Assembly: GCA_002700095.1 (NCBI GenBank)
Contig: PACL01000031.1
Location: 1-64,000, forward strand
DNA: 64,000 nucleotides
Reading direction: 5' to 3'
DNA from: Fulvimarina sp.
Lineage (GTDB): Bacteria; Pseudomonadota; Alphaproteobacteria; Rhizobiales; Rhizobiaceae
Program-made: the position numbers and the translations under genes
Shown here: positions 17,621-26,848 of the stretch, piece after piece
Position numbering within the stretch: the first letter of the stretch is position 1
Layout of the letters: each line of letters opens with the position of its first letter
The notes under the pieces: model-generated
The model's input: only the letters and a program-made list of their open reading frames with translations
Databases searched by the model: none
What the model was told of the DNA's origin: nothing

Positions 17621-18157
17621 GGAATAGGAACCTTTTTAATCAATTCTTCACGGATCAGGTGCTTGATAGCGTCACGGCAGCGAAGACCCAAGGGGTGGCG
17701 GATTCGATTCCCCCCGTTGGCGCAAGCGGCAAACCGAGATGCGCCCGGGATTCTTCAGCCCCTGTGCGCAACTGGGGGGTAACCAACGGCTTTGCCGAGA
17801 TGGCCCCGGCGGCCTGTTCATCAAACCGTCATTTATCCACATTTCCAGACTCGCAACGGCTTGTGAACGGGCCTCGGCGAATCTGTGGCCAAACCCTGTC
17901 AAGCCGCCTGGCGATCCGCTCCATCCGTCCGCAGCAGGCCCGGCGGGTCGTCTCTTGCCAAGCGCTTCGCCCTGCTGACGGATTTCAAAACCTCCCCGGA
18001 CTTCACATGGCCTTCTCGATCCGGGTTTTCCCGCCGCGCCGGGCCGACGCTGCGACCATGCCCAAATTGGCGTCACATGTGAATCCCGGCTATTCACCGA
18101 CTCTAAGAATCAGCAATTTCTCTTAAAAGAGATTCTAGGAAGATTGGGAGAAAGCCG
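17621..18157. other. Probable chromosomal replication origin oriC (maf-hemE intergenic)
   Basis: In Caulobacter, Sinorhizobium, Brucella and relatives, oriC lies beside hemE, and maf/aroE/coaE are part of that conserved neighbourhood. This 537-base non-coding gap holds a consensus DnaA box TTATCCACA (17833-17841) and several degenerate ones (for example near 17762, 17884 and 18004). It also has nine GANTC sites for the CcrM methylase (17701, 17706, 17749, 17848, 17879, 18081, 18099, 18107, 18131), where about two are expected by chance. AT-rich flanks lie next to each gene, with the palindrome TCTCTTAAAAGAGA at 18119-18132. Function is inferred. Confidence 0.75.
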
Positions 18158-19180
18158 GTGATGGAACAGCGCAAGCTTCTGAGGGTGCTCCAGGGCGAGA
18201 CGGTCTCTCCCCCGCCGGTCTGGCTGATGCGCCAGGCGGGACGCTACCTGCCGGAATATCGCGAGATGCGGGCGAAGGCCGGTGGCTTCCTCGACATGTG
18301 CTACAATCCGGACTTCGCCACCGAGGTGACGCTGCAGCCGATCCGCCGCTTCGGCTTCGACGCGGCGATCCTGTTCTCCGACATTCTCGTGATCCCGGAT
18401 GCTCTGGACCGCGGCCTGCACTTCGTGACCGGCGAGGGGCCGAAGCTGACGCCGATCCGCGCCGACGAGATCGCGACCCTCGATCCCAGCCGCGGCGAGA
18501 CCCATCTCGCCCCGGTGATCGCGACGGTGGCGAGGCTGCGCGAGGAGCTGCCGCCCGAGACGACGCTGATCGGCTTTTGCGGCGCGCCCTGGACGGTGGC
18601 GACCTACATGATCGCCGGCCACGGCACGCCGGACCAGGCGCCGGCGCGGCTGTTCGGCTACCGGCATCCCGAGGAGATGGAAAAGCTCCTGTATCTCCTC
18701 GCCGAGATGAGCGCCGACTACCTGATCCGCCAGATCACCGCCGGGGCGGACTGCGTGCAGATCTTCGATTCCTGGTCGGGCGTCCTCGACGAGGCGAGTT
18801 TCGAGGCCTATGCGATCGGCCCGGTCCGCCGGATGGTCGAGAAGGTGCGGGCCGCCAAGCCCGACGCCAGGATCATCGGGTTCGCCAAGGGGGCCGGGGC
18901 GTTCCTGTCGACCTACCGGCAGAAGACCGGCGTCGACGCCGTCGGGCTCGACTGGCAGCTGCCGATGGACTTCGCCCGCTCGCTCCAGGCCAAGGGCGCG
19001 GTCCAGGGCAATCTCGATCCCTTGCGGCTGATCGCCGGCGGCCGGGCGCTGGACGAGGGCGTCGACCGGATCCTCGAACATCTCGGGCAGGGCCCGCTGA
19101 TCTTCAATCTCGGCCACGGCATCACCCCCGACGCGCCGATCGCCCATGTCGAAGCGCTGCTGAAGCGGATCCGGGGGTAG
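18158..19180 (+). CDS. hemE: Uroporphyrinogen decarboxylase
   Basis: HemE removes four carboxyl groups from uroporphyrinogen III to give coproporphyrinogen III in haem synthesis. The 340-residue product begins with the invariant [11 protein letters not shown] region (about 24-34) and includes [26 protein letters not shown] and the late [11 protein letters not shown] and [10 protein letters not shown] segments. GGGAG at 18146-18150 is seven bases before a GTG at 18158 and ten before an ATG at 18161, so either may serve as start. The gene is divergent from maf across the proposed origin and followed by hemJ in the same direction. Confidence 0.95.
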   Translation: MMEQRKLLRVLQGETVSPPPVWLMRQAGRYLPEYREMRAKAGGFLDMCYNPDFATEVTLQPIRRFGFDAAILFSDILVIPDALDRGLHFVTGEGPKLTPIRADEIATLDPSRGETHLAPVIATVARLREELPPETTLIGFCGAPWTVATYMIAGHGTPDQAPARLFGYRHPEEMEKLLYLLAEMSADYLIRQITAGADCVQIFDSWSGVLDEASFEAYAIGPVRRMVEKVRAAKPDARIIGFAKGAGAFLSTYRQKTGVDAVGLDWQLPMDFARSLQAKGAVQGNLDPLRLIAGGRALDEGVDRILEHLGQGPLIFNLGHGITPDAPIAHVEALLKRIRG

Positions 19181-19473
19181 CATGGCGGCGGCGAACGGAC
19201 GTCGCAGAATGGGCGGCAGCACGGCGGACGAAAATTTGCGCTCTGCCAGCGTTCGTCCATGCCGATGTCGTCGGGGCCGGTCAGCCCCGCCTGGCGCCTT
19301 CACCAACAGCTTTCCCACAGGCCCGACTGTATGAGCGGGGTTTTGCCGCCGATGGACCTGCGGCGAATTGACTCCACGGCAGCGTCCGAGTCACCAACGG
19401 AACCGGCGGCGGTCGATGACGACTCGCCCGTCGCAGAACCAACGGCCACCGCCAAGGACCACCCGCAAATCCG

Positions 19474-19977
19474 ATGAAGAACGCGATGATCTCCCTTGCC
19501 GTGACCTGCCTCATCGCGGCGCTGATGTTCCTCGTGCTGCCGTCTTCGGCCTATCTGTGGGTGAAGTCGGTGCATGTCTTCGCCATCATCGCCTGGATGG
19601 CCGGCATGCTCTACCTGCCGCGGCTGTTCGTCTATCACGCCGGTGCCGAGGTCGGGTCCGTGCAGTCGGAAACCTTCAAGGTGATGGAGCGAAGGCTCCT
19701 GAAGGGGATCATCAATCCCTCGATGATCGCCACCTGGGTCGCGGGTCTGTGGCTCGCCGTCGACGGCGGCTGGCTGACCGGCGGCGACTATTGGCTGCAC
19801 CTGAAGATCGTCCTGGTCCTGTTGATGTCCGGCATTCACGGAACGCTGACCGCGGCGACCCGGCGCTTCGCCGAGGACCGGAACGACAAGTCCTCGCGCT
19901 ACTGGCGGGTGCTCAACGAGGTGCCGGCGCTGCTCCTCGTCGGCATCATCGTTCTGGTGGTGGTCAAGCCGTTCTGA
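19474..19977 (+). CDS. hemJ: Protoporphyrinogen IX oxidase HemJ
   Basis: This small inner-membrane protein oxidises protoporphyrinogen IX, the penultimate step to haem, in bacteria that lack HemG and HemY. The 167-residue product has four to five hydrophobic segments and the HemJ pattern KSVHVFAIIAWMAGMLYLPR then LFVYH, containing His34, Arg50 and His55. The C-terminal segment RYWRVLNEVPALLLVGIIVLVVVKPF is also typical. It follows hemE by 293 bases in the same orientation; a hemE-hemJ pair followed by rho is common in the order, but rho is not present here. There is no gene in the gap between hemE and hemJ. Confidence 0.92.
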   Translation: MKNAMISLAVTCLIAALMFLVLPSSAYLWVKSVHVFAIIAWMAGMLYLPRLFVYHAGAEVGSVQSETFKVMERRLLKGIINPSMIATWVAGLWLAVDGGWLTGGDYWLHLKIVLVLLMSGIHGTLTAATRRFAEDRNDKSSRYWRVLNEVPALLLVGIIVLVVVKPF

Positions 19978-20027
19978 GCCGTGGGTGGCGGGCGGCGGCA
20001 TTGCCTCTCCACAGACCCCACGGCCGT

Positions 20028-20063
20028 TTCGTCATTCTCGGGACGGAGCCCGAGAATGACGAA
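20028..20063. repeat. 15-bp stem hairpin repeat between convergent genes
   Basis: TTCGTCATTCTCGGG (20028-20042) pairs perfectly with CCCGAGAATGACGAA (20049-20063) around a 6-base loop. It lies between the convergent hemJ and DapA-family genes and could stop transcription from both sides. No U-run follows, and similar GTCATTCTCGGG palindromes are dispersed repeats in alphaproteobacteria. Confidence 0.7.
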
Positions 20064-20198
20064 GCTGCGAGGTTTCGCGACCCCTGAACAGCGGCAAGGT
20101 TTGGCATCGGCTTACCAATGAAGCCCCGCTGAAACGCGTGGATCTCGAAGCCCCTTGACCAGGAAGCGACCGCCCCGTCCGGCCAGGCCGGTTCGGCC

Positions 20199-21200
20199 TC
20201 AGCCGAGATAGCCGGGTCCGTCGACGGGCAGCAGGTCGCCGGCGATTTCCGCGGCCGCTTCCACGAGACCCAGCGACAGCACATTGCCGTCGACCTTCAG
20301 CGGTAGCGGCGCGTCCCGCCATGTCGCCCCATGGGCGGCGATGTGGTCCATCGCGCGGTTGGCGTTGGAGAAGGCGTTGGCGCCGCCCTCCCCTTGCGCC
20401 TTAGCGAAGATCGCGGCGATCGCCTGGGACAGGCGGGCGGAGAGCGCCATGGCCTCGTCGTTGCGGCTTTCGGCCTTCAGGGCGAGCAGCTGGCGGAGCG
20501 GCTCGCCGAGGACGTTGCCGGTGGAGAGCAGCCAGCCGTCATAGGGCCCCTCGGGCTTCAGCGCTTCGAGATAGCCGCCCTCGGCGCCGCGGACGAGCGC
20601 CACCTGGCCGAAGTCGAGGCGGCTGTCGGCGATGACGTCCTCGCCGGAGGAATCCTTGAACAGCGTCACCCGCGGCGAGGCCGCGAGCTGGCGGAACGTC
20701 TCCGGCTCGATCCGGCAGCCGGTGACCTGCGGCAGCTGGTAGACCGCGATCGGCAGCCGGCTCGCGGCGAACACCGCCTCGTAATGCGTCAGGATCGCCT
20801 CCTGGCTCGCCCCGGCATCCACCGGCGGGCAGACGACGGCGCAGCTGGTGCGGGCGGCGAGCTCGGTATCCTTCGAGAGCCGCGCCTCCAGATGGGCAAG
20901 CCGGGCGATCACCGCCTCGGTGGTCGGCCGGAGGGCGCCGAAGACCAGCACCGGGTCGAGCTCGGCCATTGCAGGCGATGATGCGAGGTCGATGAGCGCG
21001 TCGAAGCCCGGATCGGTCAGCTCCCAGCCGTCGCCGGTCGAGCCGGCGAGCATGATCTGGCGCACGTGAGGCCGGATGGCCCGGATGTGGGCGAAGGTGC
21101 GGGTGGGATCGACGGTGCCGGCGGAACCTGCCGCATAGTAGGTAAGGACGGGGACGAAGAGGGCGTCGGCGAGGCGGCTGGCTTGGGGCTCGGGGATCAT
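20199..21200 (-). CDS. DapA-family (dihydrodipicolinate synthase/NAL) aldolase-type protein
   Basis: The 333-residue TIM-barrel protein belongs to the class I aldolase family of DapA and N-acetylneuraminate lyase. The Schiff-base lysine is Lys182 in VTLFKDSSGE, and the partner tyrosine Tyr154 in IAVYQLPQ is present. LAGSTGDGWEL (52-62) replaces the usual GTTGE loop, indicating a substrate other than pyruvate plus aspartate semialdehyde. It stands alone, so the pathway cannot be read from the context. Starting at the ATG at 21200 removes an unconserved extension. It is probably not the housekeeping DapA, which is normally shorter (about 295) and keeps GTTGES. Confidence 0.8.
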   Translation of the reverse strand: MIPEPQASRLADALFVPVLTYYAAGSAGTVDPTRTFAHIRAIRPHVRQIMLAGSTGDGWELTDPGFDALIDLASSPAMAELDPVLVFGALRPTTEAVIARLAHLEARLSKDTELAARTSCAVVCPPVDAGASQEAILTHYEAVFAASRLPIAVYQLPQVTGCRIEPETFRQLAASPRVTLFKDSSGEDVIADSRLDFGQVALVRGAEGGYLEALKPEGPYDGWLLSTGNVLGEPLRQLLALKAESRNDEAMALSARLSQAIAAIFAKAQGEGGANAFSNANRAMDHIAAHGATWRDAPLPLKVDGNVLSLGLVEAAAEIAGDLLPVDGPGYLG

Positions 21201-21614
21201 TGCGGCTCCTGGCGGCTGATGCGGTCTCTGGCCGGCGCGTGACCCCGTCAGTGGGGGAACCGGCTCTCGCGAGCGATCATGCACGGACGGACGGGCAAGG
21301 GGAATCCCCGCCCGGCGTGGATCGCGTCGCGCCGCATCGGAACTAGGGCCGGCAGGCGGAACGTCTCGGGCCCGGTGCCTTGCAAGGATACGGCAGCTTC
21401 GAGACCGCGAAGACCGACAGCGGTGTCAGGGCGCGGCGCAGCCGGAGGGCGGGCCATCCCTCGCCGCCGGCAGACTGAGATGGCCGGGCCGGCACTGAGA
21501 AAGGCTTCGACGGACGTCGCCGGGGATCATCCCTCGCACCGCCGCTCGCCCATTCTCCTGTTCCCCCGTTTGCCGGTTGCCGGTTGCCCGCTCGCGCGCT
21601 CGACCGTCCGCCCA
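21201..21614. other. Intergenic between DapA-family gene and the atp operon
   Basis: About 410 bases with no convincing gene; the open frames are short and unconserved. It carries the DapA-family gene promoter and, at its right end, the terminator of the atp operon. Confidence 0.5.
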
Positions 21615-21646
21615 TGAAAAAAGCCGGACCCAAGGGCCCGGCTTTC
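21615..21646 (-). terminator. Rho-independent terminator of the atp F0 operon
   Basis: On the minus strand the GC-rich stem AAGCCGGG.../...CCGGCTT (arms at 21638-21644 and 21621-21627) runs straight into a T-run (21617-21622). It lies 30 bases after the atpF stop codon. Confidence 0.85.
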
Positions 21647-21676
21647 ACAGAAGTCTTGTCGATCGGAACGACCGGC

Positions 21677-22156
21677 TCAGTTGAGGCGCCGACGCACTTC
21701 CTGGATCGAGGTGTCGATGAACTGGCCGCTGCGGCCGGCCGAGTTGCGATCGGCGATGATCTTCGCCGAGGCCTCGATGGCGAGATTGACGGCAGAGGCG
21801 CGGACCTCGGCGATCGCATCGTTCTCGGCCTGGGCGATCTTCGCCTCGGCCATGGCGGTGCGGCGCTCGACATAGTCCTCGTTGCGCTGGCGGGCTTCGG
21901 CGAGCATCGCCTCGGCCTCGCGCTTGGCGGCGGCGACGATGTCCCGCGCCTCCTCCTCGGCCTCGCGGCGGCGGCGCTGATATTCGGCCAGCTGCTGCTT
22001 GGCCTCTTCCTTCAACTCGCGCGCCTCCTCGATCTCCTTGCGGATGCGGACCGCCCGGGCGTCGAGGTTCTTGGACACCATCGACGGTGCCTTCAGATAG
22101 ATGACGAGCGCGAAGAACAGGAGGAGACCGGCGAATGTCCAGAACGTATTGTCCAT
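21677..22156 (-). CDS. atpF: ATP synthase F0 subunit b
   Basis: This is one of the two stator-stalk subunits of the F0F1 ATP synthase. The 159-residue product has one N-terminal membrane helix (FWTFAGLLLFFALVIYL) and a long charged coiled coil (about 35-140), rich in Glu, Lys, Arg and Ala. It is the last gene of the minus-strand cluster atpI-B-E-F'-F, 10 bases after the b' gene, and is followed by a strong terminator. Separate b and b' genes are the norm in alphaproteobacteria. The F1 genes are elsewhere. Confidence 0.93.
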   Translation of the reverse strand: MDNTFWTFAGLLLFFALVIYLKAPSMVSKNLDARAVRIRKEIEEARELKEEAKQQLAEYQRRRREAEEEARDIVAAAKREAEAMLAEARQRNEDYVERRTAMAEAKIAQAENDAIAEVRASAVNLAIEASAKIIADRNSAGRSGQFIDTSIQEVRRRLN

Positions 22157-22166
22157 CAGGGTCTCC

Positions 22167-22772
22167 TCAGCGGCTCGTTTGGGCGACGGCGCCGGCGATC
22201 TCGTCCTGGCTGGCCTCGATGCTGGCGACCTCGCGCAGGATGGTGTCGGTGACGTCGCGGGCGATCTGGTCGACTTCGCCGAGGGCCGAACGCTTGACCC
22301 CGGCGATGCGGATCTGGGCCTCGTCGAGTCTGGCGTTCAGCTCGGTGTCCAGACGCTTGCGTTCTTTCTCGGCATCCTCGCGGGCCGTCTCCTTGGCGCC
22401 GTGGGCGATCGAATGGGCGCGGCTGCGGGCCTCGGCCAGCTCCTGCTCATAGGTCGCCTTGGCCTCGTCGGCGTCGGAGCGCATGCGCTCGGCCGCCTCG
22501 AGATCGAGGGCGATCCGGTCTCGCCGGTTCTCCAGAATGCCGCCGATGCGCGGCATGATCACCGTCTTCAGCAGCCAGTAGAAGACGCCGAAGGTGATCG
22601 CGAGCCAGAGGATCTGCGAGGGATAGAACTCGGGATCGAACGGCGGAAAGCCCGTCCCGTGTTCACTGGCGGCGATGGAGCCCTGGTGATGGGTCTCCGG
22701 CGCACCATGAACCTCCGACGGCAGATGCTCCGTCGTTCCCCCGTCCTGGGCATAGGCTTGCGTGACGAACAT
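22167..22772 (-). CDS. atpF2: ATP synthase F0 subunit b'
   Basis: This is the second stator subunit, forming a heterodimeric peripheral stalk with b. The product has 201 residues: a variable His/Glu-rich N-terminal tail (1-45), a membrane segment beginning SQILWLAITFGVFYWLL, the conserved PRIGGILENRRDRI, then a long coiled coil. The gene lies between atpE and atpF, the standard position. Presence of a tail that may carry a short hydrophobic start (MFVTQAYAQDGG) is common in rhizobial b'. Confidence 0.93.
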   Translation of the reverse strand: MFVTQAYAQDGGTTEHLPSEVHGAPETHHQGSIAASEHGTGFPPFDPEFYPSQILWLAITFGVFYWLLKTVIMPRIGGILENRRDRIALDLEAAERMRSDADEAKATYEQELAEARSRAHSIAHGAKETAREDAEKERKRLDTELNARLDEAQIRIAGVKRSALGEVDQIARDVTDTILREVASIEASQDEIAGAVAQTSR

Positions 22773-22847
22773 CGCGGGTCTCCGTCAAGGAAGACCGGCG
22801 GCTTCTGGGGCCGCCGGTCGGAACGTTCGATTCGCTGGCGACTTGCC

Positions 22848-23075
22848 TCAGACGGCGAAGAGCAGCAGCAGTGCGATGAGCAGCGAGAAGATGCCGAGCG
22901 CTTCCGTCACGGCGAAGCCGAAGATCAGGCGGCCGAACTGGCCGTCGGCAGCCGACGGGTTGCGCAGGGCGCCCGCGAGATACTGGGCGAACATGTAGCC
23001 GAGGCCGAGGGCGGTGAAGCCCATGCCGAAACATGCAAGGCCGGCGCCGATGAACTTTGCTGCATCCGCTTCCAT
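22848..23075 (-). CDS. atpE: ATP synthase F0 subunit c
   Basis: The proteolipid of the rotating c-ring has 75 residues: two hydrophobic helices joined by the polar loop RNPSAADGQ. The ion-binding carboxylate is Glu58 in [10 protein letters not shown]; the second-helix context lacks the residues expected for sodium binding, so protons are the likely ion. GAGGAG precedes the ATG at 23075, which was chosen over an upstream extension without family content. Position between atpB and atpF2 is canonical. Confidence 0.95.
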   Translation of the reverse strand: MEADAAKFIGAGLACFGMGFTALGLGYMFAQYLAGALRNPSAADGQFGRLIFGFAVTEALGIFSLLIALLLLFAV

Positions 23076-23165
23076 TTCAAAACTCCTCTTGAACTTTTCC
23101 GATTGCGGCTGGTGTCGCGGCACGATGCCGCGCGGTGGGTGAACCCGTCGGGCGACGACGGGAAC

Positions 23166-23978
23166 TCAGTGATGCGGGTGGACGGCGTCGTTGAGATACA
23201 TGCAGGTCAGGACCGCGAAGACGTAGGCCTGCAGGGCCGCCACCAGGAATTCCAGTGCCGTGAGGGCGATGGTCATCAAGAGCGGCAGGATCGACCCGAT
23301 GACGCCGAGCGTCCCGAGGGCGCTCATCGACACGACGAATCCCGCGAAGACCTTCAGCGTGATGTGGCCCGCCAGCATGTTGGCGAAGAGACGAACCGAG
23401 AGCGAGACCGGCCGGGACAGGAAGGAGACGATTTCGATCGTCACGACGAGGGGCAGGATGTAGCCCGGCACGCCGGACGGCACGAACACCATCAGCCATT
23501 TCAGGCCGTGCTTGTAGAAGCCGTAGCCGACGACGACGCCGATCACCAAGAGCGCCAGGGCGAATGTGACGATCAGATGGCTGGTGACGGTGAAGAAATA
23601 CGGCACCATGCCGAACAGGTTGGCGACCAGCACGAACATGAAGATCGAGAAGACGAAGGGAAAGAACTTCATCCCCGCCGTGCCGGCGGCGTCGCGCAGC
23701 ATGTTGGCGGTGAACTCGTAGGAGAGCTCGGTGATCGACTGTCCCCGGGAGGGGACGAGGCCGCGGCCGCGGGTCGTATAGTACAGGAACGCGGTGGTGA
23801 CCGCGACGGTCAGCACCATGAACAGCGCTGAGTTGGTGAAGGAGAAATCCCAGTCGCCGATCTGGATCGGCACGATACGAGTGATCTGGAACTGATGAAT
23901 CGGATCTGTCGGGTCGTGTTCCAAACGGCCTGGTCCTTCGTCGAATGCTGTACCCAAAGGGGAAGTCGGATTGCCCAT
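23166..23978 (-). CDS. atpB: ATP synthase F0 subunit a
   Basis: This is the proton-channel subunit that faces the c-ring. The start at 23978 gives [10 protein letters not shown] and 270 residues; an upstream ATG at 24005 is possible. The essential arginine is Arg196 in [14 protein letters not shown], and [18 protein letters not shown] (about 79-96) is the conserved early segment. Five or six membrane helices are visible. It is preceded by atpI with a REP-like palindrome in the 165-base gap and followed by atpE. Confidence 0.94.
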   Translation of the reverse strand: MGNPTSPLGTAFDEGPGRLEHDPTDPIHQFQITRIVPIQIGDWDFSFTNSALFMVLTVAVTTAFLYYTTRGRGLVPSRGQSITELSYEFTANMLRDAAGTAGMKFFPFVFSIFMFVLVANLFGMVPYFFTVTSHLIVTFALALLVIGVVVGYGFYKHGLKWLMVFVPSGVPGYILPLVVTIEIVSFLSRPVSLSVRLFANMLAGHITLKVFAGFVVSMSALGTLGVIGSILPLLMTIALTALEFLVAALQAYVFAVLTCMYLNDAVHPHH

Positions 23979-24099
23979 AGCGTTCCCCGAAGCACGAAGC
24001 AACACCCATTCGGCGAGTTTCGAGCTTGCTGGCTCCGCTTTCGGCTAGATCGGGACGAGATCTGCTTCGATCGTCATCCCGCTCCATCCCCCTCATGCC

Positions 24100-24141
24100 C
24101 ATGATCTTTTCCGAAAGCCGCTTCCCGCTTTCGGGATCATG
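24100..24141. repeat. REP-like palindrome inside the atp cluster
   Basis: CATGATCTTTTCCGAAAG at the left and CTTTCGGGATCATG at the right form a long imperfect hairpin in the atpI-atpB gap. The arms resemble the element at 12306-12349. A hairpin here could reduce read-through or stabilise one side of a processed transcript. Confidence 0.65.
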
Positions 24142-24143
24142 TC

Positions 24144-24557
24144 CTAGTCCACCGGCCGCTTCGGCGCATCTGTGGAAGCCGGCGGCTTGGCGGCAGGGGA
24201 CGGCGAGACGTGGCGAAGGACGTTGCGGACCCCGGCGGCGAAACCGATCATCAGGAAGACGATCAATCCGAATGGCAGGGTTCCGGCCAGCCGGTCGATG
24301 CCGTAGCCGATCGCCGCGCCGACGACGACGCCGGCGACGAACTCCGAGCCGAGCTTCAGGCCCTCGGCGAGGCCCTGCATGGTCCCCGGACGGCGCTCGC
24401 GTTCGGTTTCGGCGGCCTGGCGCACCCGGTGCTCGGCGAGCTTGGCCTCCAGCGCCGCCCGGCGGGCGTCCCACGCCGCCGCGTCGGCCGGGTCGGAATT
24501 CGCCGGAGCCTGCGGCCGCTCGGCGCCCTCGCCACTGCCGGTGTCTTTGTCTGCCAC
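24144..24557 (-). CDS. atpI: AtpI, accessory protein of ATP synthase assembly
   Basis: The 137-residue product starts from a GTG at 24557 (VADKDTGSGEG). A charged, coiled-coil-prone N-terminal half is followed by two hydrophobic segments: FVAGVVVGAAIGYGIDRLAG, then the second, which begins FGLIVFLMIGFAAGVRNVLR. This is the AtpI/ATPase gene 1 pattern. It helps c-ring assembly and is first in the F0 gene cluster. The GTG choice follows from the lack of conserved residues upstream. Confidence 0.88.
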   Translation of the reverse strand: MADKDTGSGEGAERPQAPANSDPADAAAWDARRAALEAKLAEHRVRQAAETERERRPGTMQGLAEGLKLGSEFVAGVVVGAAIGYGIDRLAGTLPFGLIVFLMIGFAAGVRNVLRHVSPSPAAKPPASTDAPKRPVD

Positions 24558-24674
24558 GTGTCGTCGCGCTCCCCGGCGCCTGGACCTTCGTCCCAAAACA
24601 CCGTCCCCGGACTTCGTCCCGCAAATCCCGGCCCAAGCCACTGACAGTCCGGGGCCGGCGATGCAAGCTCGCGC

Positions 24675-25718
24675 TTATTTCGGCGGCTTCTCCGACAGCG
24701 AGACCATGGACCGGCTCTTCAACAGGCTGGCGACCGTGGTGATCACCAGAATGGAGACGATGACGATCAGCGAGAAGGAGGTGGTGATGTGCGGCAGGCC
24801 CTCGATCGGCTGGCCGCCATTGATGAAGGGCAGCGTGTTCGCCTCCATGGCATGGAGGATCAACTTCACGCCGATGAAGCCGAGGACCAGCGACAGACCG
24901 AGCCCGAGATAGACCAGCCGGTCGAGCAGCCCGCCGACCAGGAAGTAGAGCTGGAGCAGGCCGAGCAGCGCGAAGGCGTTGGCGGTGAAAACGATGTAGG
25001 GCGCGTCCGTCAGGCCGTAGATCGCCGGGATCGAATCCAGCGCGAACAGGATGTCGGTCATGCCGAGGGCAATGATCACCAGCACCATCGGCGTGTAGAA
25101 GCGCTTGCCGTTCTCGATCACGGTGAGGGCATTGCCGTGGAACTGCGAGGTCACCGGCATGCGGCTCTGGAACCACTTCACGAAGGCGTTGGGCTCGTAT
25201 TCCTCGTCCGTCGACTTGTGGCCGGCCATGCTCTCGGCCGCCAGCTTCCAGGCCGTCCACAGGAGGAAGACGCCGAAGATGTAGAATACCCAGGAAAAGC
25301 GCTCGATCGCCGCCGCGCCGATGGCGATGAAGATGCCGCGCATGATCAGCGCCAGCACGATGCCGATCAGGAGGGCCTTCTGCTGGTCCTCCCGCGGTAC
25401 CTGGAACGACTTCATGATGATGACGAAGACGAAGAGATTGTCGACCGACAGGCTCTTCTCGGTGATGAATCCGGCGAAATACTCGACGCCGTGGGTGTGA
25501 TCCCAGAACCAGAAGACGCCGCCGCCGAAGATGCAGGCGAGGACGATGTAGAAGATCGACCAGACCGCCGCTTCCTTGAAGCTCGGCTCGTGGGCCTTGC
25601 GCACATGGGTGAGGAAATCGAACAGGAAGAGGCCCGCGAAGCCGGCGATCGTGGCAAGCCATACGAAGAGCGGGATCGAACCGTCGCCCGCCGAACCGGC
25701 GAAGAAATCTTCCAACAT
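24675..25718 (-). CDS. TerC/Alx-family integral membrane protein
   Basis: The 347-residue protein has eight to nine membrane segments and the family signatures SLSVDNLFVFVIIM and MTDILFALDSIPAI, whose acidic residues are thought to bind metal. Members such as Alx and YceF are implicated in Mn2+ export or metal loading of secreted proteins. The ATG at 25718 has GGGAG four bases upstream and is preferred to an ATG 45 bases earlier. The only other metal gene in the window is mntH. No Mn riboswitch could be recognised upstream. Confidence 0.88.
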   Translation of the reverse strand: MLEDFFAGSAGDGSIPLFVWLATIAGFAGLFLFDFLTHVRKAHEPSFKEAAVWSIFYIVLACIFGGGVFWFWDHTHGVEYFAGFITEKSLSVDNLFVFVIIMKSFQVPREDQQKALLIGIVLALIMRGIFIAIGAAAIERFSWVFYIFGVFLLWTAWKLAAESMAGHKSTDEEYEPNAFVKWFQSRMPVTSQFHGNALTVIENGKRFYTPMVLVIIALGMTDILFALDSIPAIYGLTDAPYIVFTANAFALLGLLQLYFLVGGLLDRLVYLGLGLSLVLGFIGVKLILHAMEANTLPFINGGQPIEGLPHITTSFSLIVIVSILVITTVASLLKSRSMVSLSEKPPK

Positions 25719-26014
25719 CGAACTCCCGTCGGTGGATTCGGCGAAGTGCCGATCGCTTCCCATGTCTTCATCGCGCCGGCCCGGATAGGCCGCCCATGCG
25801 CAGCAAACGGCCGGCGAGCCTCTCGGCTCCGCCGGCAGTCGCCCTTAGATGTGTTGCCGCAAGACGGCTTCAAACCGGGGTCGCGCAGATTTTCGGCGGT
25901 GCGGGAGAAAACCCGGGCCGGCGAGCCGGCTTCTGCCGGGACTGCTGCGCCGGTGCCCCGGGCAAGCCGCCGGGACGCCTCAGGCGCCGGCCGCTCGATC
26001 GCCTTGCGAGGGTC

Positions 26015-26848
26015 TCAGCCGGGCAGCTGCGGGCGCGCCTCGCCTTCGGCGATCCGGTCGTCGGCGTCGTCCTTGAGCCGGGTGCCGGACAGCCCGAGTT
26101 CGGCTGCCCGGACGACGAGGCCGGCGAGCTTGGCGCCGGCGATCTCGGGGCGCAGGCCGCCGGGGCGGATGTTGGAGACGCAGTTGCGGTCGGCATCCGA
26201 GCGGCCGGGCCCGGGCCCGAAGGTCAGGTATGCGCCGAGGCTGTTCGCCGCCGAGAGCCCCGGCCGCTCGCCGATCAGCATCAGCACGATCTTCGCCCGA
26301 AGCGCCTCGCCGATCGGATCGGACAAAGCGACGCGGGCGCCGGACGCGATGACCACGGGGGCGATGCGCCAGTCGTCCGGCAGTGCGGCAAGGATCCCGG
26401 TCGCGACCGTCGCGCCATGGGCGTTGACTGCCGTCGCCGACAGCCCGTCCGCGACGACGAGGGCGACGTCGAAGGGCCCGCCGGGGGCCGCCGCCAGCGC
26501 CTGGCGCGAGGCGTCGGCGAGCAGGCGCCCGAGGTCGGGGCGCTTCAGATAGGTCGCCCGGTCGCCGGCCCGGCTGTCGGCGGCGATGGTCGCAAAGCCG
26601 GCGTCTTCGAGCGCTGCGGCGATGGCCTCCGTCGCGAAGCTCGAATGCACCGCGTCGCGGGCTTTCGCATGGGCCTCGGCGAAATCCAGATGCGCCGCCG
26701 TCGGCAGCCCCGCCCCGCGCCGCCCGAGGCCGATCCGCGCCTCGGTGAAGGCGCGCAGGCGTTTCAGGGGGTGGTCGGTGCCGTCCACGGGCAAGGGGGG
26801 TGTGGTTGCGTCGTTCATCCGGCCTTCCCCGTCGCCCCGCCCCGTCAT
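26015..26848 (-). CDS. eutC: Ethanolamine ammonia-lyase small subunit
   Basis: EutC with EutB forms the adenosylcobalamin-dependent lyase that splits ethanolamine to acetaldehyde and ammonia. The 277-residue product contains the typical TEARIGLGRRGAGLPTAAHL segment, VVADGLSATAVNAHG and GERPGLSAANSLGAYLTFGP, and the C-terminal part with CVSNIRPGGLRPE. Its ATG overlaps the eutB stop (4 bp). No microcompartment, transporter or regulator genes flank it, so this is the compact, shell-free arrangement of many proteobacteria. Confidence 0.94.
   Translation of the reverse strand: MTGRGDGEGRMNDATTPPLPVDGTDHPLKRLRAFTEARIGLGRRGAGLPTAAHLDFAEAHAKARDAVHSSFATEAIAAALEDAGFATIAADSRAGDRATYLKRPDLGRLLADASRQALAAAPGGPFDVALVVADGLSATAVNAHGATVATGILAALPDDWRIAPVVIASGARVALSDPIGEALRAKIVLMLIGERPGLSAANSLGAYLTFGPGPGRSDADRNCVSNIRPGGLRPEIAGAKLAGLVVRAAELGLSGTRLKDDADDRIAEGEARPQLPG

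Noticed and set aside
17690..17725. Possible tRNA T-arm (GGATTCGATTCC)
   Set aside because: The flanking bases do not form the T stem or acceptor stem, and it lies inside the proposed origin.
20028..20063. Rho-independent terminator for hemJ
   Set aside because: The stem is excellent, but neither strand has a U-run; listed as a repeat instead.
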